In this document: in pieces, positions 1 through 8,013 of the stretch
Layout: every line of letters starts with the position of its first letter
How positions within the stretch are numbered: position 1 is the stretch's first letter
Assembly: GCA_000306725.1 (NCBI GenBank)
Contig: CP003083.1
Coordinates: forward strand, 868,001 to 932,000
Source: Methanolobus psychrophilus R15
Lineage (GTDB): Archaea > Halobacteriota > Methanosarcinia > Methanosarcinales > Methanosarcinaceae
Length of the DNA: 64,000 nt
Direction: 5' to 3'
The notes under the pieces: model-generated
Seen by the model: only the letters and a program-made list of their open reading frames with translations
Told to the model about the DNA's origin: nothing
Database searches by the model: none
Translations under genes and position numbers: made by a program

Positions 1-513
1 GACATCGCGGGGAAAGACACAAGGCCTATTACCGTCGCTGCCGTGAAAGGCATGCTGCAGGTAGCTCTTGGGTCAGCCGTCAACTATGTCAACGCAAACA
101 GCCTTGCAAAATCCAGAAAGGTAGAGGTCATCGAGAGCAAATCACAGACTTCGGATGAATACGCCTCCATTGTCAAGATAAGGATCACAAAGGGTAATGA
201 GAGCCAGTCCATTACAGGTACGGTCATTGGCAACGCTGCCAAGATAATCGGGATCAATGGCGAGAACGTCGACCTGGCACCAGCCGGATACATAATTGTG
301 GCAACTCACATCAATAAGCCCAATGTGATAGGACCCTGCTGTATCGTACTGGGAAAGAATAACATCAATATTTCAGGTATGCAGGTTGGCAGAGTGCCAA
401 TCGGAGAAGTAACTATTATGGCATTGAATGTAGATTCCGAAGTCCCTGAGCCCATCCTTAAGGAGATGAGGGCCGTTGAAGGGATCATTGATGCCAAGCT
501 TATTAAACTCTGA
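1..513 (+). CDS. serA: D-3-phosphoglycerate dehydrogenase, C-terminal part (5' end outside window)
   Basis: The reading frame is open from base 1, so the start lies upstream of the window. The visible part is the C-terminal end of SerA, which oxidises 3-phosphoglycerate with NAD in the first step of serine synthesis. It begins in the end of the dehydrogenase domain (VALGSAVNYVNA), continues through the allosteric-substrate-binding region and ends in an ACT domain over about the last 75 residues (GYIIVATHINKPNVIGPCC; MALNVDSEVP). ACT domains in this family usually bind serine for feedback control; that role is inferred here. The next gene starts 8 bases after the stop. Confidence 0.95.
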   Translation, partial: DIAGKDTRPITVAAVKGMLQVALGSAVNYVNANSLAKSRKVEVIESKSQTSDEYASIVKIRITKGNESQSITGTVIGNAAKIIGINGENVDLAPAGYIIVATHINKPNVIGPCCIVLGKNNINISGMQVGRVPIGEVTIMALNVDSEVPEPILKEMRAVEGIIDAKLIKL

Positions 514-521
514 GTTACAAA

Positions 522-1031
522 ATGAAAGTGGCGGAAGACGATCAGCCAATGATGAGGAAGCGAATATATCACCGGTTCCCCCACAGGGAAGTGGAATTCG
601 AACAAAAGTACCGTTACCATTCGGACTTACCTTTTTTTACGAGGGTAATGGCTAACATGGATGGAAAGTTCGGTATGTTCGTTACCGAATCTATCACCCA
701 GAGAGGACACCGTATACAGGCCAAACGTGAGATACGTGTGGAGATCGTTACCAATGGTGTCGACTTTGGGCCACTGAACTATGATAACGTCGATGAGATC
801 GTAGAGAGCATCGAGAAGGAAGGGATCCTGGATTTCAGGGTCCATTTGCACTATAGCTACCTTGACGGAAAATACAACCGAGTGGCTTTCAGGGGTGATG
901 TGTACCTTGTGCGCGCCATTCTTGAGAATGAGCTTCTTGTGCTTCAGATCAACCATATCGACGGCCAGAAAAGGACCGAGTGCGGCAGGGTTGCAGACAC
1001 TATTATTGATGAACTCAGACGTGGATCATAA
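522..1031 (+). CDS. conserved hypothetical protein, 169 aa
   Basis: I do not recognise this family. The protein is soluble, basic and charged at the N-terminus, with an alternating beta-rich central part (REIRVEIVTNGVDFG; FRVHLHYSYLDGKYNRVAFRGD) and a C-terminal helix (VADTIIDELRRG). There is no signal peptide, membrane segment or Cys cluster. It starts 8 bases after serA and its TAA overlaps the ATG of the next gene (TAATG), so it is probably co-transcribed and translationally coupled with its neighbours. No strong ribosome site precedes the ATG; internal ATGs at codons 10 and 11 are alternatives. Confidence 0.7.
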   Translation: MKVAEDDQPMMRKRIYHRFPHREVEFEQKYRYHSDLPFFTRVMANMDGKFGMFVTESITQRGHRIQAKREIRVEIVTNGVDFGPLNYDNVDEIVESIEKEGILDFRVHLHYSYLDGKYNRVAFRGDVYLVRAILENELLVLQINHIDGQKRTECGRVADTIIDELRRGS

Positions 1032-1495
1032 TGGATGATGAACTGAAGCTTGTTGTTGCCACCCCTTTTAAGAAAAAGGCGGCAACATCACTTTCTATAA
1101 AGGATTTTGAATTTGCTCTATCCTTTGATCTAAAATGGATGGCTCCCCCCTTAGCTTCAAAAGCAAGGGACAAAGCAATAAGTTCCGGGCTTTTAAGGCT
1201 TGAGGACAACAGGCTTATACCCACCTTTGATGTTGCGCATACTGAACTGCCGAATGGGTTCAAGCCTTCAGGTAGCCTTTTTGCAGAAAAGATGCTTCTG
1301 GAAGAATTAATATCCATGATAGCCACAAAGGCAGGCAAGAGTGAAAAGGAAGCAGCAGCCCTTATAAATGGCACGCAAGAGCAACTCGGAGACCTTGTGG
1401 AAATCGAAGTTGCCGGCCTCATCGCCGCAAAAGAAGCGGGATGCGATACAGGCGACATTTATGGCAAGGTATATGCAAGAGTATTCCATAGATAA
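1031..1495 (+). CDS. DUF2240 family protein
   Basis: 154-residue archaeal protein resembling the DUF2240 family, whose function is unknown. Its layout is an N-terminal helical segment resembling a small winged-helix unit (SIKDFEFALSFDLKWMAPP; ISSGLLRLEDNRLIPTFDV) followed by a helical C-terminus. The start ATG overlaps the stop of the upstream gene by one base, which implies translational coupling. About 130 bases of leader DNA separate it from the ribosomal protein cluster. The family assignment is from recalled sequence character and was not searched. Confidence 0.6.
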   Translation: MDDELKLVVATPFKKKAATSLSIKDFEFALSFDLKWMAPPLASKARDKAISSGLLRLEDNRLIPTFDVAHTELPNGFKPSGSLFAEKMLLEELISMIATKAGKSEKEAAALINGTQEQLGDLVEIEVAGLIAAKEAGCDTGDIYGKVYARVFHR

Positions 1496-1642
1496 AGCAC
1501 ATAACATTTATGTACTAGTAATGTTATTGAAAGGACGAATCTATGCAATATGGATTCATCATGTTCTTACTTTATTGGCACCTGATGGATGTTCGAACGC
1601 ATATTGATGCGTGAGTGAGACATAATCTTGCGGAGGAACATT
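1496..1642 (+). promoter_or_regulatory. leader of the rpl18e ribosomal operon with small hairpins
   Basis: This gap must hold the promoter of the ribosomal protein/RNA polymerase operon. Two hairpins are visible: GAATC(1537-1541)/GATTC with a short inner stem, and a perfect 6-bp stem ACGCAT (1597-1602) / ATGCGT (1607-1612) with an ATTG loop. A GGAGG ribosome site at 1632-1636 precedes the ATG at 1643. Whether the hairpins act in autoregulation is unknown. Confidence 0.45.
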
Positions 1643-2023
1643 ATGAGCAAGAGTACACGAGCTAAAATCACTAGAAAGACAAACCCAAGGATCCCGCAAC
1701 TGATCAATGATCTGAAGCAGGGCTCCCGTGATAACGAGGTCATGGTCTGGAGAGACATAGCCAAGAGGCTTGAAGCACCCAGGCAGAACTATGCTGAGGT
1801 AAACCTTAGTAAGATCAGCAGGTATGCACAGGACAATGAGACAGTCCTCATACCAGGTAAAGTACTTGGCTCCGGCCTTATAGGCAAGGCAGTGAATGTG
1901 GCAGCATTAAGCTTCAGCACTACTGCGAAGGACAAGATCACCGGTCTTGGTGGAAAGTGCATGACCATAGAACAGCTCCTTGCAGAGAATCCCAAGGGCT
2001 CCGGAGTAAGGATTTTACAGTAG
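1643..2023 (+). CDS. rpl18e: 50S ribosomal protein L18e
   Basis: Archaeal/eukaryotic-type large-subunit protein L18e, about 126 residues. Typical segments are the basic N-terminus (KSTRAKITRKTNPRIPQL), VMVWRDIAKRLEAPRQNYAEVN and the nearly invariant IPGKVLGSGLIGKAVNVAAL. The ATG at 1643 is chosen because GGAGG lies 6 bases upstream; an upstream in-frame TTG at 1628 would add five residues with no ribosome site. It is the first gene of the order L18e-L13-S9-RpoN-(tRNA)-RpoK-S2 that is conserved in Euryarchaeota. The stop TAG touches the start region of rpl13. Confidence 0.97.
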   Translation: MSKSTRAKITRKTNPRIPQLINDLKQGSRDNEVMVWRDIAKRLEAPRQNYAEVNLSKISRYAQDNETVLIPGKVLGSGLIGKAVNVAALSFSTTAKDKITGLGGKCMTIEQLLAENPKGSGVRILQ

Positions 2024-2032
2024 GTGACCAGG

Positions 2033-2452
2033 ATGACAGTTATAGATGCAGAAGGGCTCATTATGGGAAGGCTTGCCAGTGTTGTTGCAAAGAAGCTACT
2101 CACAGGCGAGGAAATAGACATAGTGAATGCAGAGAAGGCAGTCATATCCGGTTCCAAGGCAACCACCTTGAAGGAATATGACGAGACACTCACCAGAGGT
2201 TCAAGGGAATTCGGGCCTCATTTCCCGAAAAGGCCTGACAGGATATTGAAGAGGACGATCAGGGGAATGATTCCACATAAGCGCATGAGAGGACGAGATG
2301 CAATGGGGCGTCTGAAGGTATATGTAGGAGTTCCAATCGAGTTAAGGGGCGCAGAGATCACCAAGGTTGCAGATGCAGATATGAACCGCCTTAGCTCTAA
2401 CAAATACCTGACTCTCGGAGATGTCAGCACTAAACTGGGTTCAAAGTTCTGA
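2033..2452 (+). CDS. rpl13: 50S ribosomal protein L13
   Basis: Large-subunit protein L13, 139 residues. It shows the family start [16 protein letters not shown], the central [17 protein letters not shown] segment and [11 protein letters not shown]. The ATG at 2033 is preferred: GGTGA at 2023-2027 sits just upstream, and L13 proteins normally begin MTVIDAEG. An in-frame GTG at 2024 directly after the rpl18e stop would add three residues. It is co-transcribed with rpl18e and rps9. Confidence 0.97.
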   Translation: MTVIDAEGLIMGRLASVVAKKLLTGEEIDIVNAEKAVISGSKATTLKEYDETLTRGSREFGPHFPKRPDRILKRTIRGMIPHKRMRGRDAMGRLKVYVGVPIELRGAEITKVADADMNRLSSNKYLTLGDVSTKLGSKF

Positions 2453-2462
2453 GGAGATTAAA

Positions 2463-2873
2463 ATGACTACTACTAATAAGGTTGTAACTTCATCCGGGAA
2501 GAAGAAGACAGCAATCGCCCGTGCGACTGTGAAGAAGGGGACAGGCAGGGTGCGCATCAACAAGAAGCCACTCGAGATCTACGACCCCGAGTTTATAAAA
2601 CTGAAGATCGATGAAGCAGTCCTCCTTGCGGGAGAGGCTGTAAACAGCATTGACATCGACGTCACCGTTAACGGAGGCGGCATCATGGGTCAGGCAAGCG
2701 CGGTCAGGACAGCTATCGCAAGAGGCATCGTAGACTGGACCAACGACACTGAGCTCCGTGACGCATACATGGCATACGACCGTAACCTCCTGGTCAACGA
2801 TTCCAGACAGAAGGAAACCAAGAAGTTCGGCGGACCTGGTGCACGTTCCAGATATCAGAAATCATACAGGTAA
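2463..2873 (+). CDS. rps9: 30S ribosomal protein S9
   Basis: Small-subunit protein S9, 136 residues. The diagnostic features are the N-terminal [21 protein letters not shown], the glycine-rich NGGGIMGQA, and the very basic C-terminus [13 protein letters not shown] that reaches the ribosomal P site. The ATG at 2463 follows a GAGGAG site at 2451-2456. The longer open frame upstream overlaps rpl13 and is not used. rpoN follows after 5 bases. Confidence 0.97.
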   Translation: MTTTNKVVTSSGKKKTAIARATVKKGTGRVRINKKPLEIYDPEFIKLKIDEAVLLAGEAVNSIDIDVTVNGGGIMGQASAVRTAIARGIVDWTNDTELRDAYMAYDRNLLVNDSRQKETKKFGGPGARSRYQKSYR

Positions 2874-2878
2874 GCGCA

Positions 2879-3067
2879 ATGATTCCAGTTCGGTGTTTCA
2901 CTTGTGGGAAAGTTGTTTCCAGCTGCTGGGAAGACTACAAGAGGCGTGTGAACGAAGGCGAAGACGCCGCCAAGGTACTTGATAGCCTTGGCGTTACACG
3001 CTACTGTTGCCGCAGAATGATACTTTCTCATGTGGAACTTGTAGACGTATTAGCTCCATACCAGTAA
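2879..3067 (+). CDS. rpoN: DNA-directed RNA polymerase subunit N
   Basis: 62-residue Rpb10-like subunit of archaeal RNA polymerase. The four zinc ligands are visible as CFTC (Cys6, Cys9) and the adjacent pair Cys43-Cys44 in RYCCRRM, typical of RpoN. It assembles with RpoL, RpoD and RpoP on the RpoA2/RpoB side of the enzyme. The spacing of 5 bases from rps9 indicates one transcript. tRNA-Pro begins 1 base after the stop, so the tRNA is probably cut out of the same mRNA. Confidence 0.97.
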   Translation: MIPVRCFTCGKVVSSCWEDYKRRVNEGEDAAKVLDSLGVTRYCCRRMILSHVELVDVLAPYQ

Positions 3068-3068
3068 A

Positions 3069-3165
3069 GGGACCGTAGGGTAGCCTGGTCCATCCTTCGG
3101 CGTTCGGGACATGGTATATCCATGCGAACTACGCCGGAACCTGAGTTCAAATCTCAGCGGTCCCA
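3069..3165 (+). tRNA. tRNA-Pro (anticodon CGG) with a 22-nt intron
   Basis: Acceptor GGGACCG (3069-3075) pairs with CGGTCCC (3158-3164); the discriminator is A3165 and CCA is not encoded. The T arm is CTGAG-TTCAAAT-CTCAG (3141-3157). Anticodon stem CGGCG (3098-3102) pairs with CGCCG (3132-3136). U33 is 3104 and the anticodon CGG is 3105-3107. The intron is 3109-3130, after position 37. It forms a textbook bulge-helix-bulge: bulge GGA (3107-3109), 4-bp helix TTCG/CGAA (3103-3106/3125-3128), bulge CTA (3129-3131), plus an intron hairpin CATGG/CCATG. Splicing would leave 75 nt. It lies inside the rpoN-rpoK operon. Confidence 0.94.
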
Positions 3166-3263
3166 TATACCCTTCCGGTTAATACCGAGAAGAATGCTGG
3201 CATAGGTAGACGACCACTTTCGGAGGGATTCCGAATACACTCATTTCAAGATAATGCATAAAA

Positions 3264-3319
3264 CCATAGTACGTGTTCGTTAAAGAGTGCTGCTTTAATA
3301 CCAATAGAAGCAACTATGG
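3264..3319 (+). promoter_or_regulatory. structured leader upstream of rpoK
   Basis: Between tRNA-Pro and rpoK lie about 200 bases without a gene. CCATAGT (3264-3270) and ACTATGG (3313-3319) are perfect complements and enclose a smaller stem TGCTT/AAGCA. A second hairpin, TTCGGA/TCCGAA (3219-3224/3230-3235), sits just upstream. These could be part of a leader or a small RNA; no ANANNA/ACA or C/D signature is convincing. Confidence 0.35.
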
Positions 3320-3372
3320 CCAGGCTATTTTATTGTTATTGTAATATAGGGAATTTTACGTTAGGTGATCTA

Positions 3373-3549
3373 TTGAACACAGAACATTATACAAGATATG
3401 AGAAAGCAAGGATCATTGGAGCAAGGTCACTGCAGATATCAATGGGAGCACCAGTGCTCATAGATGACCCGAGTACAAATTCATTATATCTTGCTAAAAG
3501 GGAATTCGAACTGGGAGCTACTCCCATCACTGTAAAGAGAAAAAAGTAG
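3373..3549 (+). CDS. rpoK: DNA-directed RNA polymerase subunit K (TTG start)
   Basis: Rpb6-like subunit of archaeal RNA polymerase, 58 residues. The family core is intact: [28 protein letters not shown] and the C-terminal [14 protein letters not shown]. The start is the TTG at 3373, because GGTGAT (3364-3369) lies immediately upstream and RpoK proteins begin near [10 protein letters not shown]. An ATG at 3316 would add 19 hydrophobic, unconserved residues and overlap the stem at 3313-3319, with no ribosome site. rps2 follows after 23 bases. In several related methanogens an enolase gene is recalled to lie between rpoK and rps2; it is absent here. Confidence 0.92.
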   Translation: MNTEHYTRYEKARIIGARSLQISMGAPVLIDDPSTNSLYLAKREFELGATPITVKRKK

Positions 3550-3572
3550 ATTATAATAATCAAGGTGATTGA

Positions 3573-4226
3573 ATGGATACAACTGAAGATATTAAGTTCA
3601 CTGAGAATGAAAAAGTAGAAACGACTGAAAACAGCGAGGAGCAGAAATCAACATCACTGGTCCCCATAGATGAGTATCTTGCAGCCGGAGTGCACATTGG
3701 TACCCAGCAAAAGACCGAGAACATGATGAAATTCGTGTACCGCGTCAGGACTGACGGACTGTATGTGCTGGATATCCAGGCAACAGACGAAAGAATAAAG
3801 ATGGCTGCAAACTTCCTGTCCAAATACGACCCTTCAAGGATACTTGTGGTATCAGCCAGGCAATACGGGCAATTCCCTGCAAAGATGTTCGCAAAAGCCA
3901 TCGGTGCAAGGTCAATGGTTGGAAGGTTCATCCCCGGAACCCTCACAAATCCGACAGTGGAACATTTCTTCGAGCCTGATGTGATCATAGTCACAGACCC
4001 TACCGGCGATGCACAGGTAATTAAGGAAGCAGTAGACATTAACATACCAGTAGTTGCACTCTGCGACACCAACAACATGACATCTGATGTGGACCTTGTG
4101 ATCCCTACCAACAACAAAGGAAGAAAGGCGCTGTCACTCGTCTACTGGCTCATGGCAAGAGAGATATCAAAAGCCAATGGATCAGTTTTCAATTACGAGC
4201 TTGAAAGCTTTGAGGCAGGTGTCTGA
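3573..4226 (+). CDS. rps2: 30S ribosomal protein S2
   Basis: Small-subunit protein S2 (eukaryotic SA/S0 family), 217 residues. It has an acidic, poorly conserved N-terminal tail of about 25 residues, then the family core: [50 protein letters not shown] and [10 protein letters not shown], ending in a helix that contains YWLMAREI. The ribosome site AAGGTGAT lies just upstream of the ATG. It closes the ribosomal/polymerase operon; MEMO follows 65 bases later, probably read through. Confidence 0.97.
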   Translation: MDTTEDIKFTENEKVETTENSEEQKSTSLVPIDEYLAAGVHIGTQQKTENMMKFVYRVRTDGLYVLDIQATDERIKMAANFLSKYDPSRILVVSARQYGQFPAKMFAKAIGARSMVGRFIPGTLTNPTVEHFFEPDVIIVTDPTGDAQVIKEAVDINIPVVALCDTNNMTSDVDLVIPTNNKGRKALSLVYWLMAREISKANGSVFNYELESFEAGV

Positions 4227-4291
4227 GTACTTATCCGTATGAGCATACTACAAATAGAAAAAACCCGTATTAGCATAGGGTGATTAGTAGT

Positions 4292-5089
4292 ATGAGACAG
4301 ACAACTGTTGCAGGCCAGTTCTATCCGAGGGGTCCAAAAGATCTGAAGAAGGAACTGAGCCGATGCTTTAAGGACATCGAAATCAAACCAAGGAACATAA
4401 TAGGCGCAGTAGTGCCTCATGCCGGATACGTCTATTCGGGAGAGGTCGCAGCCCATGCTTATGCCCTGCTTCCTAAAGCAGACACCTATGTGTTCTTTGG
4501 CCCGAACCATACCGGTTACGGATCTGCGGTAGCTCTCTCCCAGGATACATGGGTCACACCCCTTGGCGTGGTCGATACAGACAGGGAACTTGGAAAGCTT
4601 CTTGCCGGAAGCATAGTGGACTATGACGAGGTGGCCCATCGGTTCGAACATTCCATCGAAGTGCAGATACCTTTTCTTCAGCATCGGTTTGCAGAAGGTT
4701 TTAAGATACTTCCTGTCTGCATGGGACTTCAGGATGAAGAAACAGCTGTAGAGATAGGGGTTGAAGTTGCACGTGCAGCCAGAGCATCGGGAAAAAAGGT
4801 AATATTCATAGCGTCCAGTGACTTCACACATTATCAATCAGAGGAGAAAGCATCCGATAACGATCATTATCTCATTGACCCCGTTATCATGATAGACATT
4901 CCTGAATTCTATCGGAGAAGAGAGGAAAGGAATATCACAGCCTGCGGGTTTGGTCCGATAGCAGCTACTATGGCAGCAGCAGGAGAGTATGGGGCCGCCA
5001 AGGCAAGCCTCCTGAAGTATGCGACAAGCGGCGATGTAACTGGCGATCGCTCGCAGGTTGTGGGATATGCTGCAATAGTCTTTGAATGA
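4292..5089 (+). CDS. MEMO family protein (AmmeMemoRadiSam system protein B)
   Basis: 265-residue MEMO1-family protein, related in fold to class III extradiol dioxygenases. The conserved segments are VAGQFYPRGP, VVPHAGYVYSGEVAAHAY (metal-site His equivalents), FFGPNHTGYG, HRFEHSIEVQIPFLQ and IASSDFTHY. The ATG at 4292 has an AGGGTGAT site 7 bases upstream; the GTG at 4280 would place that site inside the gene. The precise biochemical role in archaea is unknown. In methanogens it commonly sits between rps2 and the mevalonate pathway genes, exactly as here. Confidence 0.93.
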   Translation: MRQTTVAGQFYPRGPKDLKKELSRCFKDIEIKPRNIIGAVVPHAGYVYSGEVAAHAYALLPKADTYVFFGPNHTGYGSAVALSQDTWVTPLGVVDTDRELGKLLAGSIVDYDEVAHRFEHSIEVQIPFLQHRFAEGFKILPVCMGLQDEETAVEIGVEVARAARASGKKVIFIASSDFTHYQSEEKASDNDHYLIDPVIMIDIPEFYRRREERNITACGFGPIAATMAAAGEYGAAKASLLKYATSGDVTGDRSQVVGYAAIVFE

Positions 5090-5134
5090 AACATAGAAAC
5101 ACACATAATCAACATTTGCTTACAGGAGTTTCAG

Positions 5135-6049
5135 ATGATAACATGTTCTGCACCAGGGAAGATTTACCTTTTTGGAGAGCATGCAGTTGTTTACGGGCAG
5201 AGCGCAATCTGCTGTGCGATAGATATTCGCACCCGGGTGCAGGCAGAGAGATGTGACTCCATCGTCATTGAATCAGTGCTTGGCAGGACAGGCATCGATT
5301 ATGACATCCACCCTTATGTTTCAAAGGTAATAGAGAAGATGCAGGACCACGCAGACATAAGGGGAGTTAAGATAAGGATCGATTCAAACCTCCCTGTTGG
5401 CTCCGGCCTGGGATCATCAGCTGCTGTTACGGTTGCAGCGATCCAGGCATTGAACCATGTGTTCAACTGCAACCTTCAACTTGAAGAGATCGCAACTATT
5501 GGGCATGGGATAGAAAAAGAGGTCCAGGGTAATGCCAGTCCCACGGATACCTATGTCAGCACCATGGGAGGCGTCGTCATGATACCCCAGCGCAGGAAAC
5601 TGCAGGCCCTGGAATGTACAATCGTTATCGGCAATACAGGCCGGTTCTCATCGACCCGGGAACTGGTAGCAAGTGTCGCAAGACTGAAAATTGAATTCCC
5701 CGATATCATTGATCCCATACTTACAAACATAGGAACCATGTCCCTTATCGCTGAAGAGTACGTCAGCAGAAAAGAATATGCAACCCTCGGCAAGCTCATG
5801 AATGTGAACCACGGCCTTCTGGATGCTATTGGCGTGAGCAGTGCTGAACTCTCGGCACTTGTATATGCTGCACGCAGCAATGGCGCTTTGGCCGCCAAGA
5901 TAACAGGGGCTGGTGGCGGAGGATGCATGGTCGCACTTTCTGACGAGCCGGGAGCACAGAGAATAGCAAAAGCCATCAGTGATTCAGGAGCTGAGGCCAT
6001 TATTACAAGGAACACGCATGAAGGTGTCCGGCTGGAGACACAGAAATGA
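5135..6049 (+). CDS. mvk: mevalonate kinase
   Basis: GHMP-family kinase, 304 residues, that phosphorylates mevalonate with ATP. The N-terminal CSAPGKIYLFGEHAVVYG motif and the ATP-binding PVGSGLGSSAAVTVAA motif are intact, as is the third GHMP motif KITGAGGGGCMVAL near the C-terminus. AGGAG lies 7 bases before the ATG. Its stop overlaps the ATG of the isopentenyl phosphate kinase gene by 4 bases. Together with IPK and the type 2 isomerase it forms the archaeal modified mevalonate route to isoprenoid lipids. Confidence 0.96.
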   Translation: MITCSAPGKIYLFGEHAVVYGQSAICCAIDIRTRVQAERCDSIVIESVLGRTGIDYDIHPYVSKVIEKMQDHADIRGVKIRIDSNLPVGSGLGSSAAVTVAAIQALNHVFNCNLQLEEIATIGHGIEKEVQGNASPTDTYVSTMGGVVMIPQRRKLQALECTIVIGNTGRFSSTRELVASVARLKIEFPDIIDPILTNIGTMSLIAEEYVSRKEYATLGKLMNVNHGLLDAIGVSSAELSALVYAARSNGALAAKITGAGGGGCMVALSDEPGAQRIAKAISDSGAEAIITRNTHEGVRLETQK

Positions 6050-6846
6050 AAAAGACAAGTCACCAAAGCATCACTGTACTGAAGATAGGTGGAAGTGTCA
6101 TCACAGATAAAAGCACGGATGAAGGCACTGCCAGGGTAGAAGAAATCAGGCGTATTGCCAGTGAGATCGCCCTGTCGGATACACGACTTGTGATCGTACA
6201 CGGTGCAGGCTCTTTCGGCCACCCCCAGGCAAAGCGCTATGGACTTACGGGTAAATTTGACCCTCTTGGCTCGATAATAACCCATGTTTCCGTCAAAGAG
6301 CTGAACAGGATAGTTGTCGATGCCCTTAATGATGCTGGTGTGAAAGCTGTGGGAGTACATCCCATGAACTCCATTGTTTGCGACAATGGCAGGATAAAGG
6401 AAATGTTCCTTGAACAAATACACATAATGCTTGATAACGGCTTTGTACCGGTATTGCATGGTGATGTAGTAATGGATGCGGCACTTGGGACCTGCGTCCT
6501 CTCAGGTGACCGGATAGTACCCTACCTTGCATCAGAACTGGGTGCAGGGCGCATCGGGATAGGAAGCGCCGAGAACGGAGTGCTTGACGGGAACGGCAAC
6601 ACGATAAAGATTATCAGTGCTACCAATTTTGAACATATCAAACAGTTCATAGGTGGTTCTGCAAATACTGATGTGACCGGAGGCATGCTGGGAAAGGTAC
6701 TTGAGCTTCTAGAACTTAGTGATACATCAGATATAACTTCATATATATTCAACGCAGGTAATGCAGGAAATATCGCAGGCTTCCTCCAGGGAGAGAACAT
6801 TGGCACTGCTATCTCAAAAACAGAATATTCGGGAGCAGGATTATGA
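6046..6846 (+). CDS. ipk: isopentenyl phosphate kinase
   Basis: Amino-acid-kinase fold enzyme, 266 residues, converting isopentenyl phosphate to the diphosphate in the archaeal mevalonate pathway. Visible motifs are VLKIGGSVITDKS (ATP binding), VIVHGAGSFGHPQAKRYGL (with the conserved substrate His), and PVLHGDVVMD and LSGDRIVPYLA in the centre. The gene overlaps mvk by 4 bases and fni by 4 bases (ATGA both times), so the three enzymes are translationally coupled. Confidence 0.95.
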   Translation: MKKTSHQSITVLKIGGSVITDKSTDEGTARVEEIRRIASEIALSDTRLVIVHGAGSFGHPQAKRYGLTGKFDPLGSIITHVSVKELNRIVVDALNDAGVKAVGVHPMNSIVCDNGRIKEMFLEQIHIMLDNGFVPVLHGDVVMDAALGTCVLSGDRIVPYLASELGAGRIGIGSAENGVLDGNGNTIKIISATNFEHIKQFIGGSANTDVTGGMLGKVLELLELSDTSDITSYIFNAGNAGNIAGFLQGENIGTAISKTEYSGAGL

Positions 6847-7946
6847 GCACTTCCCAGAGAAAGATAGAACACCTCCAGTTATGTGCGGCAAGCCCGGTGG
6901 AGTCAAGGAAAATAAAAGCCGGATTTGAAGATATCATGCTCGTTCACCGGGCGCTCCCGGAGATGGGAATGGATGACATTGACCTTTCCGCAGAGTTCCT
7001 TGGAAGGAAAATGAATGCACCATTCATGATAGCTTCCATTACCGGAGGCCATCCTGACACAATACCCATCAATGCCGCACTCGCACGGGCTGCAGAATAT
7101 CTGGGCATTGGAATCGGAGTCGGCAGCCAGAGAGCTGCTATTGAGGATCCTTCACAGGAAGCTTCTTTCAGGGTGGTCAGGGATGAGGCACCGGATGCTT
7201 TTGTATATGGCAATATAGGTGCCGCGCAGATCAAGCAGTACGGTATTGAAGGCCTAGAAAAGATAATAGAGATGATAGATGCCGATGCCATGGCAATACA
7301 CCTGAACTTCCTGCAGGAGGCTATACAGCCGGAAGGCGATAAGAACGCATCCGGTGCACTTGAGAGCATCCGGGAGATATGCTCGCTTAAGATTCCCATT
7401 ATCGTTAAAGAAACAGGTGCCGGTATTTCACACGAAGATGCCCTGCTACTGAAGAAGGCAGGCGTCTCAGCCATAGATGTAGGAGGTGTCGGTGGGACCA
7501 GCTGGTCAGGTGTGGAAGTATACCGTGCCAGGTCAAGAGAGGACATGCGCTCCGAACTGATCGGGGAATTGTTCTGGGATTTCGGAATACCCACCGTACC
7601 CAGTATAATAGAGTGCAGTGTGTCCCTGCCGGTTATTGCAACCGGCGGTATAAGGTCTGGATTGGATATCGCTAAATCGATTGCCATGGGCGCCTCTGTG
7701 GCAAGTGCTGCGTTGCCGTTCGTAGCACCTGCAATGAAAGGAGAAGAAGAGGTTATTGAAAGCATCTCACTCATGATCGATGAGCTTAAGGTGGCAATGT
7801 TCCTTTGTGGTTGCAGGGATGTGAAAAAGCTGCACTCTGCACCAGCGATAGTAACCGGCTGGACCAGAGAGTACATAGAGCTGCGCGGTTTTGACGCAAA
7901 AGAACTCGCACTCAGATCTGAGAGCAGTGAGCTTCAGATCGTTTGA
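6843..7946 (+). CDS. fni: type 2 isopentenyl-diphosphate delta-isomerase (FMN)
   Basis: Flavin-dependent isomerase, 367 residues, interconverting IPP and DMAPP. Its signatures are RKIEHLQLC at the N-terminus, NAPFMIASITGGHP, GIGVGSQRAA, LNFLQEAIQPEGD, VKETGAGIS, VGGVGGTSW and the phosphate-binding ATGGIRSGLDIAKSIAMGA. It overlaps ipk by 4 bases. It does not resemble the Nudix type 1 isomerase. A gap of 67 bases with a TATA-like AATTTATAG stretch separates it from the RNase J gene. Confidence 0.96.
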   Translation: MSTSQRKIEHLQLCAASPVESRKIKAGFEDIMLVHRALPEMGMDDIDLSAEFLGRKMNAPFMIASITGGHPDTIPINAALARAAEYLGIGIGVGSQRAAIEDPSQEASFRVVRDEAPDAFVYGNIGAAQIKQYGIEGLEKIIEMIDADAMAIHLNFLQEAIQPEGDKNASGALESIREICSLKIPIIVKETGAGISHEDALLLKKAGVSAIDVGGVGGTSWSGVEVYRARSREDMRSELIGELFWDFGIPTVPSIIECSVSLPVIATGGIRSGLDIAKSIAMGASVASAALPFVAPAMKGEEEVIESISLMIDELKVAMFLCGCRDVKKLHSAPAIVTGWTREYIELRGFDAKELALRSESSELQIV

Positions 7947-8013
7947 CTGTCATTTAGTATAGCATGATACATAGATGCAAAATTGAATTTATAGAAATAA
8001 CAGAGGATAATAT

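Noticed and set aside
3166-3260. Possible H/ACA RNA with hairpin TTCGGA/TCCGAA and an ACA downstream
   Set aside because: No kink-turn or pseudouridylation pocket could be drawn with confidence.
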